NCBI GenBank assembly: GCA_044508675.1
Contig: JBIQHF010000014.1
Span: 1 to 64,000, forward strand
Direction: 5' to 3'
DNA: 64,000 bases
Source: Raineyella sp044508675
GTDB taxonomy: Bacteria > Actinomycetota > Actinomycetes > Propionibacteriales > Propionibacteriaceae
Below, piece after piece: positions 25,141 through 34,645 of this stretch (the first letter of the stretch is position 1; each line of letters opens with the position of its first letter). A program made the translations under genes and the position numbers. Under the pieces are notes generated by a model that saw only the letters and a program-made list of their open reading frames with translations, had not been told where the DNA came from and did no database searches.

Positions 25141-26280
25141 ATGAGTGCCGCGCCCGGGTTGTTGCAGGCCGTCCAGACGACCCTGACGGCTTCGTTGCCG
25201 GAGCTGGCCGGCGAGACGTGCGACCGGATCTATGCCGAGTTGGAGGCCTATGCCCTGGTCGACCGGGACGACCTGAAGGCCTCGGTCGCCCGGAACCTGG
25301 ACCTCGCCCTGCTGGCGCTGCGCAGCGGGCGCGCCCCCTCCCCCGACGAGCTCACCCAGGCCGACCAGACCGCCCAGGAGCGCTACGAGGCCGGGATGCC
25401 GATCGAGGAGATCATCCGCGGCTTCCGGGTCTCGATCGCCCTGATCCACGAGCGGTTCGTCGACGTCGGCATCTCGTTGGGCCTGCCCGTCAGCGAGGTG
25501 CTCGACGGCTCGCGGATCCTGTGGGATGTCGGCGACGCGTTCACCAGCCGGGTGGTGACGACCTACCGCGGTCTCGAGGTGAGCGCCGCGCTGGCCGACG
25601 CGACCCGGCGGGCCGACGCGGTCCGGGCCCTGCTGGCCGGCCGCCTCCCCGAGGACCCGGCGCCGTTCGGAATCGATCCGCGGCGACGCTATGCCGCGGT
25701 GCGCTGCCGGGTGGCCCCGGGCACCCAGGCCGAGGCCGTACGGGCCCGGCTCGAGCTCACCGGCAGCGTCCAGGGCGCCCCGGCCCTGGTCGTGATCAGC
25801 GACCAGTCGTGCTTGGGCATGGTCAGCACCCGCCCGGTCCCGCCGGAGGGCGCAGCGGTGGGCATCGGGCCCTTCGTCCCGGTCGAGGAGCTGGCCCGCT
25901 CGGACCGTACGGCCAAGCTTGCCCTCGACGTCGCCGAGCGGCTCGGCCGTACCGGCCTCCAGGGTGTCGAGGAGCTCGGGTGGCGGCTGGCCGCAGCCTC
26001 CCGTCCGGACGTGTGGCGCCTCTACCGGGACCGCTACCTCGCCCCGGTGCTGGGCCAGGGGGCGTTCGGGGCGGAGGTGCTGGGCGCGGTGCGGGCCTGG
26101 CTGCAGCACGGTCGGAGCATTCCGCGCGCCTCGGAGGCGCTGATGGTCCACGTCAACACGACCCGGTATCGGTTGGGGCGGTACTGCGAGCTCACGGGCG
26201 CCGACCTGGACGATCCGGATGACCTCGTCGGCGTGGTCTGGGCGCTCGGGCTGCCTGAAGTCGACCCGGACATCTTGTAG
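25141..26280 (+). CDS. PucR/CdaR-family transcriptional regulator
   Basis: A 379-residue regulator: an N-terminal helical RsbRD-like sensor domain (about 10-150), a GGDEF-like middle, and a C-terminal PucR helix-turn-helix (AWLQHGRSIPRASEALMVHV, then NTTRYRLGRYCELTGADL). PucR proteins usually activate catabolic operons in response to a pathway metabolite. The CoA-transferase/thiolase operon begins 111 bp downstream on the same strand, so it is the likely target. An inverted repeat overlaps its stop codon and another precedes the operon. Confidence 0.85.
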   Translation: MSAAPGLLQAVQTTLTASLPELAGETCDRIYAELEAYALVDRDDLKASVARNLDLALLALRSGRAPSPDELTQADQTAQERYEAGMPIEEIIRGFRVSIALIHERFVDVGISLGLPVSEVLDGSRILWDVGDAFTSRVVTTYRGLEVSAALADATRRADAVRALLAGRLPEDPAPFGIDPRRRYAAVRCRVAPGTQAEAVRARLELTGSVQGAPALVVISDQSCLGMVSTRPVPPEGAAVGIGPFVPVEELARSDRTAKLALDVAERLGRTGLQGVEELGWRLAAASRPDVWRLYRDRYLAPVLGQGAFGAEVLGAVRAWLQHGRSIPRASEALMVHVNTTRYRLGRYCELTGADLDDPDDLVGVVWALGLPEVDPDIL

Positions 26281-26290
26281 ATTCCTACAA
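26275..26290. promoter_or_regulatory. Inverted repeat at PucR stop codon
   Basis: TTGTAG (26275-26280) and CTACAA (26285-26290) form 6-bp arms with a 4-nt centre; the TAG is the regulator's stop. Too AT-rich and short for a terminator here, so possibly a regulator site. Confidence 0.35.
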
Positions 26291-26349
26291 ATGACCGGGT
26301 GGTGACGGTGGATTTTCGTCCGTATACCCCGGGCGCGTCGGCCCCATAA

Positions 26350-26378
26350 CGTACGAGCACACCAAGAAACCTCGTACG
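26350..26378. promoter_or_regulatory. Inverted repeat in CoA-transferase leader
   Basis: CGTACGAG (26350-26357) and CTCGTACG (26371-26378) are perfect 8-bp arms 13 nt apart, ending 13 bp before the ATG at 26392 and just ahead of its GGAAGG. It could be an operator or an RNA hairpin affecting translation. CGTACG is common in this genome, which lowers its weight. Confidence 0.35.
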
Positions 26379-26391
26379 GAAGGCCACCTCG

Positions 26392-27107
26392 ATGACCAAA
26401 GTCGTCAACAACATCCGCTCCGTGCTCATGGGTGCCCTGAGCGACGGCATGACCCTGGCGGTCGGCGGGTTCGGGCTGTGCGGAGTGCCGAACGACCTGA
26501 TCCACGTGGTCCGGGACTCCGGCGTGAAGGACCTGACCATCGTCTCGAACAACCTCGGCGTCGACGGCAAGGGCCTGGGGCTGCTGCTGGAGAACAACCA
26601 GATCCGCAGGGTCCTGGCCAGCTATGTCGGGGAGAACAAGCTGTTCATGAAGCAGTACATCGGCGGCCGGGTCGAGGTCGAGTTCGTCCCCCAGGGGACG
26701 CTGGCCGAGCGGATGCGCGCCGGCGGGTCGGGCATCCCCGCCTTCTACACGCGCACCGGGGTCGGCACCCTCGTCGCCGAGGGCAAGCCGACCGCCGATT
26801 TCGACGGGGTGACCTACCTCCTCGAGCGCGGGATCGTCGCCGATGTCGCGCTGGTCCATGCGCACACCGCCGACGTCGGCGGCAACCTGCTCTACCGGCG
26901 TACGGCCCGCAACTTCAACCCGCTCGTCGCGATGTGCGGTCGGACGACCTTCGTCGAGGCGGAGAACATCGTCGAATCGGGCGCGATCGACCCCGACGCC
27001 ATCCACACCCCCGGCGTGTTCGTCCACCACGTGACGCCGGCACTCACCCCCACCGACATCGAGCAGCGGACGGTCCGGCCCCGACCGCAGCGCCAGGAGG
27101 TCTTCGC

Positions 27108-27111
<4 letters not shown>
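26392..27111 (+). CDS. scoA: 3-oxoacid CoA-transferase subunit A
   Basis: A 239-residue subunit with the family signature AVGGFGLCGVPNDLI (residues 23-37) and the conserved VHAHTADVGGNLLYRRTARNF. Together with subunit B it moves CoA from succinyl-CoA to a 3-oxoacid (acetoacetate, or 3-oxoadipate in aromatic catabolism). It overlaps subunit B by 4 nt. The thiolase gene downstream fits beta-oxoacid breakdown. The sequence alone does not separate the acetoacetate (Sco/Ato) and oxoadipate (PcaI) versions. Confidence 0.88.
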
Positions 27112-27776
<665 letters not shown>

Positions 27777-27813
27777 CCGGCACCACCACCAACGAACCCA
27801 GCAAGGAGGGCCC

Positions 27814-28980
27814 ATGCGCCCCGTAGCCATCGCCGGTATCGGCGAAACACCGATGGGCAAGTACCCGACCCGCTCCGTGCACGAGATGGTCGCGCAGGCG
27901 GGCAACGCCGCGCTGCTCGATGCCGGTGTGGACCGGAGCCAGGTCCAGGGACTCTATGTCGGCAACTTCAACGGCCAGGCCCTGGTCGGACAGGGCCACA
28001 TCGGCCCGCTCGTGGCGGAGACCCTCGACCTGCCGGCCGTGCCGACGATCCGCACCGAGGGTGCCTGCGCCTCCGGCAGCCTGGCCCTGATGCTGGGGAT
28101 CCAGGCGGTCCAGTACGGCATCTACGACATCGTGCTGGTCGGCGGCGTTGAGAAGATGACCCACCGGTCCACAGCCACGGTCACCGAGGCGATCGCGTCC
28201 GCGATGGATGTCGAGTTGGAGGCGAGCCACGGGCTCACCTTCCCCGGCAGCTTCGCGATGGTCGCCAACCGGTACTTCCACGAGTACCGCAACATCAAGC
28301 CCGAGATGGCGCAGGTCGCGGTGAACGCCCACCACAACGCGCTGCTCAACCCGACGGCCCAGATGCACAAGGCGATCACGGTGGAGAAGGTGCTGGAAGC
28401 CGCTCCCATCGCCGACCCGCTGGGCCTGTACGACTGCTCGCTCGTCACCGACGGGGCGGCCTTCCTGGTCCTCACCACGACCGAGATCGCCCGCGGCCTG
28501 GACAACGGCCACCGGATCGTCGAGGTGGTCGGCACCGGCCACGGCGGCGATCGGCTCACCCTGTCGGCCAAGGAGAGCATGACCTCGTTCGCGGCCACCA
28601 AGCAGGCGGCGGCCGCCGCCTTCGGTGCCGCCGGGCTGGGACCGGGGGACATCGATTTCGCCGAGGTGCACGACTGCTTCACCATCACCCAGATCATCAA
28701 CACCGAGGACCTGGGCTTCTTCGCCCCCGGTACCGGGGCCGACGCCGTGGCCCGTGGGGACGTCGCGCTCGACGGAATCCTGCCGATCAACCCCAGTGGG
28801 GGCCTGAAGGCGAAGGGGCACCCGATCGGCGCCACCGGCATCAGCCAGGCGTACGAGGTGGTCACCCAGTTGCGTGGTGCTGCCGGAGCACGCCAGGTCG
28901 GCCGTAGCGATATCGGGCTCACCCACAACCTGGGTGGCACCGCCGCCACCTGCGTGGTCAACATCTTCAAGGGAGCATGA
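27814..28980 (+). CDS. SCP2/acetyl-CoA acetyltransferase-like thiolase
   Basis: A 388-residue thiolase of the SCP2-like group. It has the nucleophile Cys in TEGACASGSLAL (about residue 89), the HDCFTITQI segment in which the SCP2 group carries HDCF instead of NEAF, and the catalytic His in GGLKAKGHPIGATG (about 340). It lacks the classical second CxG active-site Cys near the C terminus (GLTHNLGGTAATCVVN instead), as is normal for this group. It is followed 2 nt later by an OB-fold gene; thiolases of this type often work in complex with DUF35 proteins. Confidence 0.87.
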   Translation: MRPVAIAGIGETPMGKYPTRSVHEMVAQAGNAALLDAGVDRSQVQGLYVGNFNGQALVGQGHIGPLVAETLDLPAVPTIRTEGACASGSLALMLGIQAVQYGIYDIVLVGGVEKMTHRSTATVTEAIASAMDVELEASHGLTFPGSFAMVANRYFHEYRNIKPEMAQVAVNAHHNALLNPTAQMHKAITVEKVLEAAPIADPLGLYDCSLVTDGAAFLVLTTTEIARGLDNGHRIVEVVGTGHGGDRLTLSAKESMTSFAATKQAAAAAFGAAGLGPGDIDFAEVHDCFTITQIINTEDLGFFAPGTGADAVARGDVALDGILPINPSGGLKAKGHPIGATGISQAYEVVTQLRGAAGARQVGRSDIGLTHNLGGTAATCVVNIFKGA

Positions 28981-28981
28981 C

Positions 28982-29230
28982 ATGACGTCCGCACCATCGG
29001 CGCAGATCTACTCGTTCACGATCGTACGGACGGCAGCCGCCGGGTTCGTCGACCGGGCGCCCTACTGCGTGGCCATCCTGCAGACGCCGGAAGGATCCCG
29101 TGTCACCGCGATGGTTGAGGGATACGAGGAGGGGATGGGGATCGAGGTGGGCCAGTCCGTCCAGGCCCGGCCGGACCCGGAGACCGGTGCCGCGCGCTAC
29201 CGGTTCCGGGCCCAGCGGGGAACCGGCTAG
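28982..29230 (+). CDS. Short OB-fold (DUF35-type) partner of thiolase, no zinc ribbon
   Basis: An 82-residue all-beta protein (IYSFTIVRTAAAGFVDRAPY; VAILQTPEGSRVTAMVEGYE; GMGIEVGQSVQA) that matches the OB-fold half of DUF35 proteins. The usual N-terminal rubredoxin-like CxxC...CxxC half is absent. It begins 1 nt after the thiolase stop, which supports a subunit role. Its stop overlaps the convergent ParA gene stop (shared CTAG). Confidence 0.75.
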   Translation: MTSAPSAQIYSFTIVRTAAAGFVDRAPYCVAILQTPEGSRVTAMVEGYEEGMGIEVGQSVQARPDPETGAARYRFRAQRGTG

Positions 29231-30093
29231 CGCTCGCCCTCCACCCGCTTGCGCAGGGCATCGGTGATCTGGTGCATGGCGCGGTAGTTGTCCCAGCCGT
29301 ACTTCGACCGCAGCGAGGGGAAGCCCTCGTCCATGGCCGAGGCGGCGATCCGGTTGGTCTCGGTGATGAACGGCTCGATCAGCCGGGGCAGGTCCAGGTT
29401 GTTGCGCATCCGTGCGATCTGGGTGCGGTGCACCGAGGACAGCCGCAGGTGCTTGGTGACGATCACCCCGTACCCGCGCGGTGCCTCCATGCCGACCTCC
29501 TCGGCGAAGGCGTCGACCTGCTCCAGCACCAGCGGAATGCCGTACGTGGACAGCACGTCCGGAATGGTGGGGATGACGTAGCCGTCGGAGATCCGCAGCG
29601 CGTTCATCGTCATCACCTCCAGGCTCGGCGGGCAGTCGATGAGCACGTAGTCGTAGTCGTCGATGATCGGCGCCACCCCGTCGCGGAGCACGTCCCAGGC
29701 CTTGACCGGGCTGCGTTGCGCCACGGTCATCACGGCCAGGTGCCGCTGCAGCGGGATCACGTCGTACGAGGAGGGCAGCAGGTCCACCGTGGTGACCTCC
29801 TGCACGTTCGAGGCGTTGCGCTGCAGGGTCGCCTCGACGTCGAACTGGGGGGCCGAGCGCCGGCCCTCCAGCAGCGCGTCGAGGAACATCGGCACCAGGG
29901 TGGCGCCGGCCTCGTTGATCCTCGTCCAGTGGTCCTCGCCGAGCATGCTGATCGACAGGCTGATCTGCGGGTCCATGTCGACCAGCAACACCTTCTTGCC
30001 GAAGTCACCGGCCAGGAACTCGCCCAGCATCAGGGTCGTCGTGGTCTTGCCCACGCCGCCCTTCATGTTCAGCACGGAGATGACGTGGGGCAT
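29227..30093 (-). CDS. ParA-family ATPase, orphan
   Basis: A 288-residue ParA/MinD-type ATPase with the deviant Walker A MKGGVGKTTTT (residues 10-20), Walker A' VDMDPQISLS and Walker B VLIDCPPSLE. Such ATPases position DNA, plasmids or protein cargo. There is no ParB or parS-like gene beside it, so the cargo is unknown. It is convergent with the OB-fold gene. ATG 30093 gives the standard N terminus. Confidence 0.87.
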   Translation of the reverse strand: MPHVISVLNMKGGVGKTTTTLMLGEFLAGDFGKKVLLVDMDPQISLSISMLGEDHWTRINEAGATLVPMFLDALLEGRRSAPQFDVEATLQRNASNVQEVTTVDLLPSSYDVIPLQRHLAVMTVAQRSPVKAWDVLRDGVAPIIDDYDYVLIDCPPSLEVMTMNALRISDGYVIPTIPDVLSTYGIPLVLEQVDAFAEEVGMEAPRGYGVIVTKHLRLSSVHRTQIARMRNNLDLPRLIEPFITETNRIAASAMDEGFPSLRSKYGWDNYRAMHQITDALRKRVEGER

Positions 30094-30199
30094 GGGGTGG
30101 AATGCTCCTTCGGACGCGGGCGGACGACCCCCTCAGTCTAGGGAGGAAGCGGCGAGGCGGCCCGGCGCTGGACTCCGGCAGGGCTGTGCCGATCGTCAC

Positions 30200-30275
30200 G
30201 TCACCGCCACGGCGGCGTACGTCACCGCCACCGCACCGTACGCCACCGCCACCGCACCGTACGTCACCGCCACGT
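30200..30275. repeat. 21-bp tandem repeat, about 3.6 copies
   Basis: Three units of 21 bp (30200-30220, 30221-30241, 30242-30262; consensus CGTCACCGCCACCGCACCGTA) followed by a partial fourth (CGTCACCGCCAC). It fills the intergenic stretch between the ParA start and the UspA gene. A minus-strand frame through it would read VAVTYGA repeats, but nothing supports translation. Confidence 0.85.
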
Positions 30276-30339
30276 CGTCCTGACGGTTCGGCTCGCCGGG
30301 GCTACCGTGGGAACCAGCGCAACCACAGGGGAGTGGGAC

Positions 30340-31254
30340 ATGGGTGACATCGTCGTGTGCTGCACGGACGGATCGGACGTCTCGGTGCAGGCCATTCGGG
30401 CCGGGCTCGCGTTGCTGGACCGGGAGCGCTGGCACGTCGTGCTGGCGCTCAGCGTGCCGGACGTGCTGTTCGACGCCGGCATCGGGATGGCGGGAAGCGC
30501 CGGGGCGGGGATGACGGCGGCCACGATGGGCCTGCCGCAGTATCCGCGCAATGCGGCCCACGAGCAGCAGCAGGTGATCGAGATGGGGCATACCCGGGCC
30601 CGCGGCGTCGCCGAACAGGTGGGCCTGGACGAGTCCAGCATCGACGTGTTGGTCGGCGCGCCCGGTCCGGCCCTGGTGGACTACCTCACGGAGAAGGAGG
30701 CCGGTCTGGCGGTGCTCGGCACCCGTGGCCTCGGCGGCGCGGCCCGGCTCTTCCTCGGCTCGGTGTCCGACCACCTGCTGCGGCACTCGCCCTGCCCCGT
30801 GCTCGTCGCCGGGGAGGAGCTCCCTGCCGAGCCCACCGGGCCGATCATGGTCTGCATCGACGGGTCGGAGCGCTCGGTGGAGGCCGGCAAGGTCGCGGTC
30901 GGGCTGTTCACCCCCGATCTGCCGGCGGCGGTCGCGACGGTCGTCCCGGCGCCCGAGGTCGACCTGGGGACCGCCATCGGCGAGTTCCAGCACCGCGGGG
31001 CGGTCGAGGAGGCCGATCACCTCCTGACCGCCGCGGCGACCGAGATCGCCGTGCCGGACACCGAGCTGGTGGCGCTGGAGGGTGACGACGCCGCGGCCGC
31101 GCTCGCCTCGTACGCGGGGTCGCATCCGGTGCGGTGCTTCGTCGTCGGCTCACACGGCCGGGGCGCGCTGGGCCGGGCCCTGCTGGGATCGGTCGCCGAG
31201 CGCCTGGTGCAGGTGTCCCCGGTCCCGGTCTGTGTCGTGCCGCGTCGGCACTGA
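30340..31254 (+). CDS. Tandem universal stress protein (UspA family)
   Basis: A 304-residue two-domain Usp, paralogous to the one at 658 (both start with the IVVCCTDGSD-type strand and share AI-x-AGL-x-LLDR). Here both ATP loops are intact: GTRGLGGAARLFLGS in the first half and GSHGRGALGRALLGS in the second. ATG 30340 follows CAGGGGAG. It is convergent with the WS/DGAT gene, 6 nt apart. The tandem repeat at 30200-30275 lies in its upstream region. Confidence 0.9.
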   Translation: MGDIVVCCTDGSDVSVQAIRAGLALLDRERWHVVLALSVPDVLFDAGIGMAGSAGAGMTAATMGLPQYPRNAAHEQQQVIEMGHTRARGVAEQVGLDESSIDVLVGAPGPALVDYLTEKEAGLAVLGTRGLGGAARLFLGSVSDHLLRHSPCPVLVAGEELPAEPTGPIMVCIDGSERSVEAGKVAVGLFTPDLPAAVATVVPAPEVDLGTAIGEFQHRGAVEEADHLLTAAATEIAVPDTELVALEGDDAAAALASYAGSHPVRCFVVGSHGRGALGRALLGSVAERLVQVSPVPVCVVPRRH

Positions 31255-31260
31255 GATCCT

Positions 31261-32574
31261 TCAGCCGAGGGCGGCGATCCGGTGGAGCTCGTCTTCTAGG
31301 GCGCGGCGGACCCGGTCGAGGTCCAGGGCATCGGCATCAATGTGGGCCGCCACACCGAGCCGGCCCGCGTAGGAGACCGCGGCGACCCCGAAGCGTACGT
31401 TCCCCTGGATCGCTGCGACCGGCCAGACCTGTAGCAGGGGAGCGCCGGCGAGGGTCATCTGTCGTGCCGGGCCCCGGACGTTGGTGACGAACAGGGCCAC
31501 GAAGCGCTGGCGGCGGGCCAGGGCTGCCATCAGCCGTGATCCCCAGCGGGTCCGGGTCAGTTCGTAGGTGCCCTGGGTCCGGGCCGCTGCCTTGGCGGCG
31601 CCGGTCAGGGCGGCGATCGCCGCCACCCGGTCGGCGCTGTCGGGCACCGAGGTGGGGAGTGGGGCCAGCATGATGCCGACCGCGTTCCCCGAGGTGCCGC
31701 GGTCGGGCAGGGCCACCGGCACGCTCGCGGGCAGCGTCGACGGGACCGGCTCCCCGGCCGCCCGCAGCGTGGTCGTGACGGCGGCGGCCACCGCGGCGAG
31801 CAGGGCGTCGTTCACCCTGCCGCCGGCCCCCTTGGCCGCAGCGGCGAACCGCGACAGGTCCACATCGGCGAAGGCGACCCCGCGGTGCGGGCCGATCGGG
31901 CCCAGCAGCACCGTGGGTGCGACCGTCGAGCGGAACATGGCCGCCACGCGGACCACCCCGTCCCGGAATGCCTTCCAACGGTTCCGGCGGTGTGTGGCCG
32001 GGCGGGCCGTGGCGGGCGCACCGGGGTGGCCGGAGGGGCTCGGCTGGTCGGGCCCGGACGCTCCGTTGGGGGTCACGGGGTCGAAGAGTGAGGGGGCCAG
32101 GCGCACACCCGCGACCCCGTCCGCGACGGCGTGGTGGCTCCGCAGGATGATCCCCGGTCCGGTCACTCCCGCGCCGGGCACGATCAGCACCTCCCACAGC
32201 GGTCGGTCCCTGGGCAGCGGGGTCGTCATCAGGGTCGCGCACAGGTCCGCCAACCCCTCCCGGCCGACGACCGGGCCGACCTGGCGTACGTGCCAGGAGA
32301 GGTCCGGCTCGGCCGGCTGCCAGACCAGTGCGCGCCCCTCGGTGCCGACCCGTTGGGTGAACCGCCGCAGCACGTCGTCGGAGGCCTCCGCGAGGCGACG
32401 GGCGATCCGGTCGCGGATGGCCACGAGGTCGACAGCCCCGTCCGGGCCGACGAATCCGCCGCTGCCCAGGATCCCGGCCATCAGGAAGCAGTTGACCTGG
32501 TCGGCGGCGTCCATCACGACATTGGAGGCGTCCGCCGGGGAGAGTCGCTCGGCGTGGTGACGTTCTTCGGCCAT
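31261..32574 (-). CDS. Wax ester synthase/diacylglycerol acyltransferase (WS/DGAT)
   Basis: A 437-residue enzyme of the bacterial WS/DGAT family that makes triacylglycerol or wax esters from acyl-CoA. It has the catalytic HHxxxDG motif (RSHHAVADGVAG, about residue 133), the N-terminal LSPADASNVVMD, and the C-terminal NVRGPARQMTLAGAPL block. ATG 32574 is chosen because GAAGGGGA precedes it; a longer in-frame start at 32733 adds non-homologous sequence. Confidence 0.88.
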   Translation of the reverse strand: MAEERHHAERLSPADASNVVMDAADQVNCFLMAGILGSGGFVGPDGAVDLVAIRDRIARRLAEASDDVLRRFTQRVGTEGRALVWQPAEPDLSWHVRQVGPVVGREGLADLCATLMTTPLPRDRPLWEVLIVPGAGVTGPGIILRSHHAVADGVAGVRLAPSLFDPVTPNGASGPDQPSPSGHPGAPATARPATHRRNRWKAFRDGVVRVAAMFRSTVAPTVLLGPIGPHRGVAFADVDLSRFAAAAKGAGGRVNDALLAAVAAAVTTTLRAAGEPVPSTLPASVPVALPDRGTSGNAVGIMLAPLPTSVPDSADRVAAIAALTGAAKAAARTQGTYELTRTRWGSRLMAALARRQRFVALFVTNVRGPARQMTLAGAPLLQVWPVAAIQGNVRFGVAAVSYAGRLGVAAHIDADALDLDRVRRALEDELHRIAALG

Positions 32575-32782
32575 GTGGTCCCCTTCGCCGAGCCGACGGA
32601 GCATCTCCCGGGCCACCGGTCCACCTACCCACCGCAGTTCTGGACAGACGCCGCACTTTCGTGCAGACGCTACCGCTGTACGGGTAGCGGATCCCTGAAA
32701 GCGCGGCGGATAGGAGCCACCGAGGCTCACCACGAGTCTAGGTTCGTGTCCTGTCGGGGGCGAGGAGGCACGGGGACCACCC

Positions 32783-32811
32783 TTGTCAACACATACTTGC
32801 TAGATCATACT
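32783..32811 (+). promoter_or_regulatory. Candidate promoter for AraC-type regulator
   Basis: TTGTCA (32783-32788), 17-nt spacer, CATACT (32806-32811), about 52 bp before the GTG at 32864, in an AT-rich stretch. The word CATACTT occurs twice here (32792 and 32806). Confidence 0.45.
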
Positions 32812-32863
32812 TAATCGTTGCGTCGTGTGATCGGGCAGGGTCGCCCAGGCAGGGAGGGATGTC

Positions 32864-33856
32864 GTGTTGGGACGTCTTCGCGCCGCCCTCGATGCCCTCG
32901 GGCCCGATCGCTTTCGGAGTCAGGACCTGGCGGCCACCAGGGGCCACATGTCCCGGCTGTTCAGGTCCCACCGGCTGGTGCCGGTCGGTGGCCGTGACCA
33001 GGTCGATGCGGACATCACTGCTTTCCGGGGCCACCACCTGACCGTCGCGATGGTCGGCCACGGACCCGACGTCACCGCGGACATCGACCGCTGTGGATCC
33101 TTCTTCAACGTCAACGTTTCGCTGTCCGGTGTCCTGGAGTCCGACATTGACGGTCACCTGGTGCGGACGACGCCTGGTCAGGCGGTGGTCTTCGATGCGC
33201 ATCGGCCGGTGAAGATGCTCTGGCATGCCGGCACCGTGCAGATGGCGGTCCGGATCGACCGTTCGGCCCTGGAGCGCAAGCTCGCCCTGGCGCTGGGCTG
33301 CGAGGTCGTCACTCCGCTGTCCTTCGAGGCCCTGATGGACACGTCCGCCGGTGCGGGAGTGGCGTGGAGCAGATCGGTGCTCGGTGCCCTGGAGACCTAC
33401 CAGGCGACGTCGCCGGCGGTCCGGCAGGGTCTGGCGTCCGAGCTGGAGTCCGCGGTGATGGGCCAGCTCCTCTACACTCACCCCAACAACTACACCGACG
33501 CGCTCTCCGGGTACCCGACCCCAGCCCCGCACCGTACGGTCCGGCGGGCTCTGGACTACCTCCAGGAGCACCTGGCCGAGACGTTCACCGTCGATGACGT
33601 CGCGGCAGCGACCGGTGTCAGCACCCGCGCCCTGCAGGCGGCCTTCAGGGACGAGCTCGACGAGACGGTGACCCAGGTGGTGCGCAACGAACGCCTGGCC
33701 CGGGTCCATGCGGATCTGCTGGAGGGGATCGGCAGTGTCAGTGACATCGCCTACCGGTGGGGCTTCTCCCACCTCTCCCGGTTCTCCGCCGCCTATCGCC
33801 AGCGGTACGGGCAACTGCCCTCGGAGACCCTGCGCCGAGGAGATCCGCCGCGCTAG
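32864..33856 (+). CDS. AraC-family transcriptional regulator
   Basis: A 330-residue regulator: an N-terminal cupin-like ligand domain (AraC-binding type 2, including SFFNVNVSLSGVLESDIDGH) and a C-terminal double helix-turn-helix (FTVDDVAAATGVSTRALQAA; SVSDIAYRWGFSHLSRFSAA). Start GTG 32864 follows AGGGAGGGA. It lies 124 bp upstream of the flavin reductase-LLM-hydrolase operon and probably activates it through the CGGATAGT direct repeat at 33891-33918. Confidence 0.9.
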   Translation: MLGRLRAALDALGPDRFRSQDLAATRGHMSRLFRSHRLVPVGGRDQVDADITAFRGHHLTVAMVGHGPDVTADIDRCGSFFNVNVSLSGVLESDIDGHLVRTTPGQAVVFDAHRPVKMLWHAGTVQMAVRIDRSALERKLALALGCEVVTPLSFEALMDTSAGAGVAWSRSVLGALETYQATSPAVRQGLASELESAVMGQLLYTHPNNYTDALSGYPTPAPHRTVRRALDYLQEHLAETFTVDDVAAATGVSTRALQAAFRDELDETVTQVVRNERLARVHADLLEGIGSVSDIAYRWGFSHLSRFSAAYRQRYGQLPSETLRRGDPPR

Positions 33857-33890
33857 CCCTGGCTGACCGCAACGGACCGGCTACGGGAAG

Positions 33891-33918
33891 CGGATAGTCT
33901 CCACAGGATCCGGATAGT
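33891..33918 (+). promoter_or_regulatory. 20-bp-spaced direct repeat (AraC-type operator)
   Basis: CGGATAGT occurs at 33891-33898 and again at 33911-33918, same strand, exactly 20 bp start to start (two helical turns). This is the classic layout for AraC-family activators, between an AraC gene and its probable target operon, about 63 bp before the flavin reductase ATG. A weak TTGACT follows at about 33935. Confidence 0.6.
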
Positions 33919-33980
33919 GAGCTGAGTCACACCCGGATTGACTGGACCTCATCAGCCGCACAGCGACGTGAGGAGGTCCC

Positions 33981-34595
33981 ATGAGCCAGACCGCAGCGCC
34001 GACCGGCCGGTCAACGAGTGAGCCGGGGTTCGATCCGAAGGAGTTCCGACGCACGCTGGGCCAGTTCGCGACCGGCGTCACGGTCGTGACGTACGACCTC
34101 GACGGCGCACCACGCGGAGCGACGGTCAACTCGTTCACCTCGGTCTCCATCGAACCGCCGCTGGTCCTGGTGTCGATCGCCCGCAGCGCCAAGGCGTACG
34201 AGGCACTCCAGGGCAAGCCGTTCACCGTCAACGTGCTGGCCACCGAGCAGCTCGGCATGGCCCTGCGCTTCGCCGGGAAGCCGGACGACAGCCCGATCCC
34301 TTGGGAACAGGGCCGGTGGGCGCCACGGATCACCGGTGCTCTCGCCCACTTCGAGTGCACCCCCTGGGCGGCGTACGACGGTGGTGACCACGTCCTGTTC
34401 CTGGGCCGGGTCGAGGCGTACGACCGCAGCCCGGGGGAGCCGCTCGCCTTCTTCGCCGGCAGGTTCCGCCGGATGGGGCTACTGCTCCCGGACGGCCCAC
34501 GCGTGATCCCACTGGACGGCCGTCCCTTCCCCGAGTACGTCACCCACCTGCACCGGCTGCACGAGGCCGCTGAGCGCGGACTCGACCCCGACTGA
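33981..34595 (+). CDS. Flavin reductase (NADH:FMN/FAD oxidoreductase of two-component monooxygenase)
   Basis: A 204-residue flavin reductase of the HpaC/DIM6-NTAB-like split-barrel family. FRRTLGQFATGVTVVTY, VNSFTSVSIEPPLVLVSI and the KPFTVNVLATEQ segment are diagnostic. It supplies reduced flavin to the LLM-type monooxygenase encoded 50 bp downstream. GAGGAGG precedes the ATG. First gene of a three-gene operon. Confidence 0.9.
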   Translation: MSQTAAPTGRSTSEPGFDPKEFRRTLGQFATGVTVVTYDLDGAPRGATVNSFTSVSIEPPLVLVSIARSAKAYEALQGKPFTVNVLATEQLGMALRFAGKPDDSPIPWEQGRWAPRITGALAHFECTPWAAYDGGDHVLFLGRVEAYDRSPGEPLAFFAGRFRRMGLLLPDGPRVIPLDGRPFPEYVTHLHRLHEAAERGLDPD

Positions 34596-34645
34596 TCCCC
34601 CGCATCCCTCCCCCCATCCCCAGCCTCATCCGAGGAAGGACACCG

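Noticed and set aside
29227..30093. ParA as evidence for a plasmid or integrated element
   Set aside because: There is no ParB, replication gene, integrase, attachment-site repeat or change of base composition around it.
30196..31125. Minus-strand frame ending in VAVTYGA heptad repeats
   Set aside because: The repeats come from the 21-bp DNA array and the rest is antisense to the UspA gene; no ribosome site or protein-like composition.
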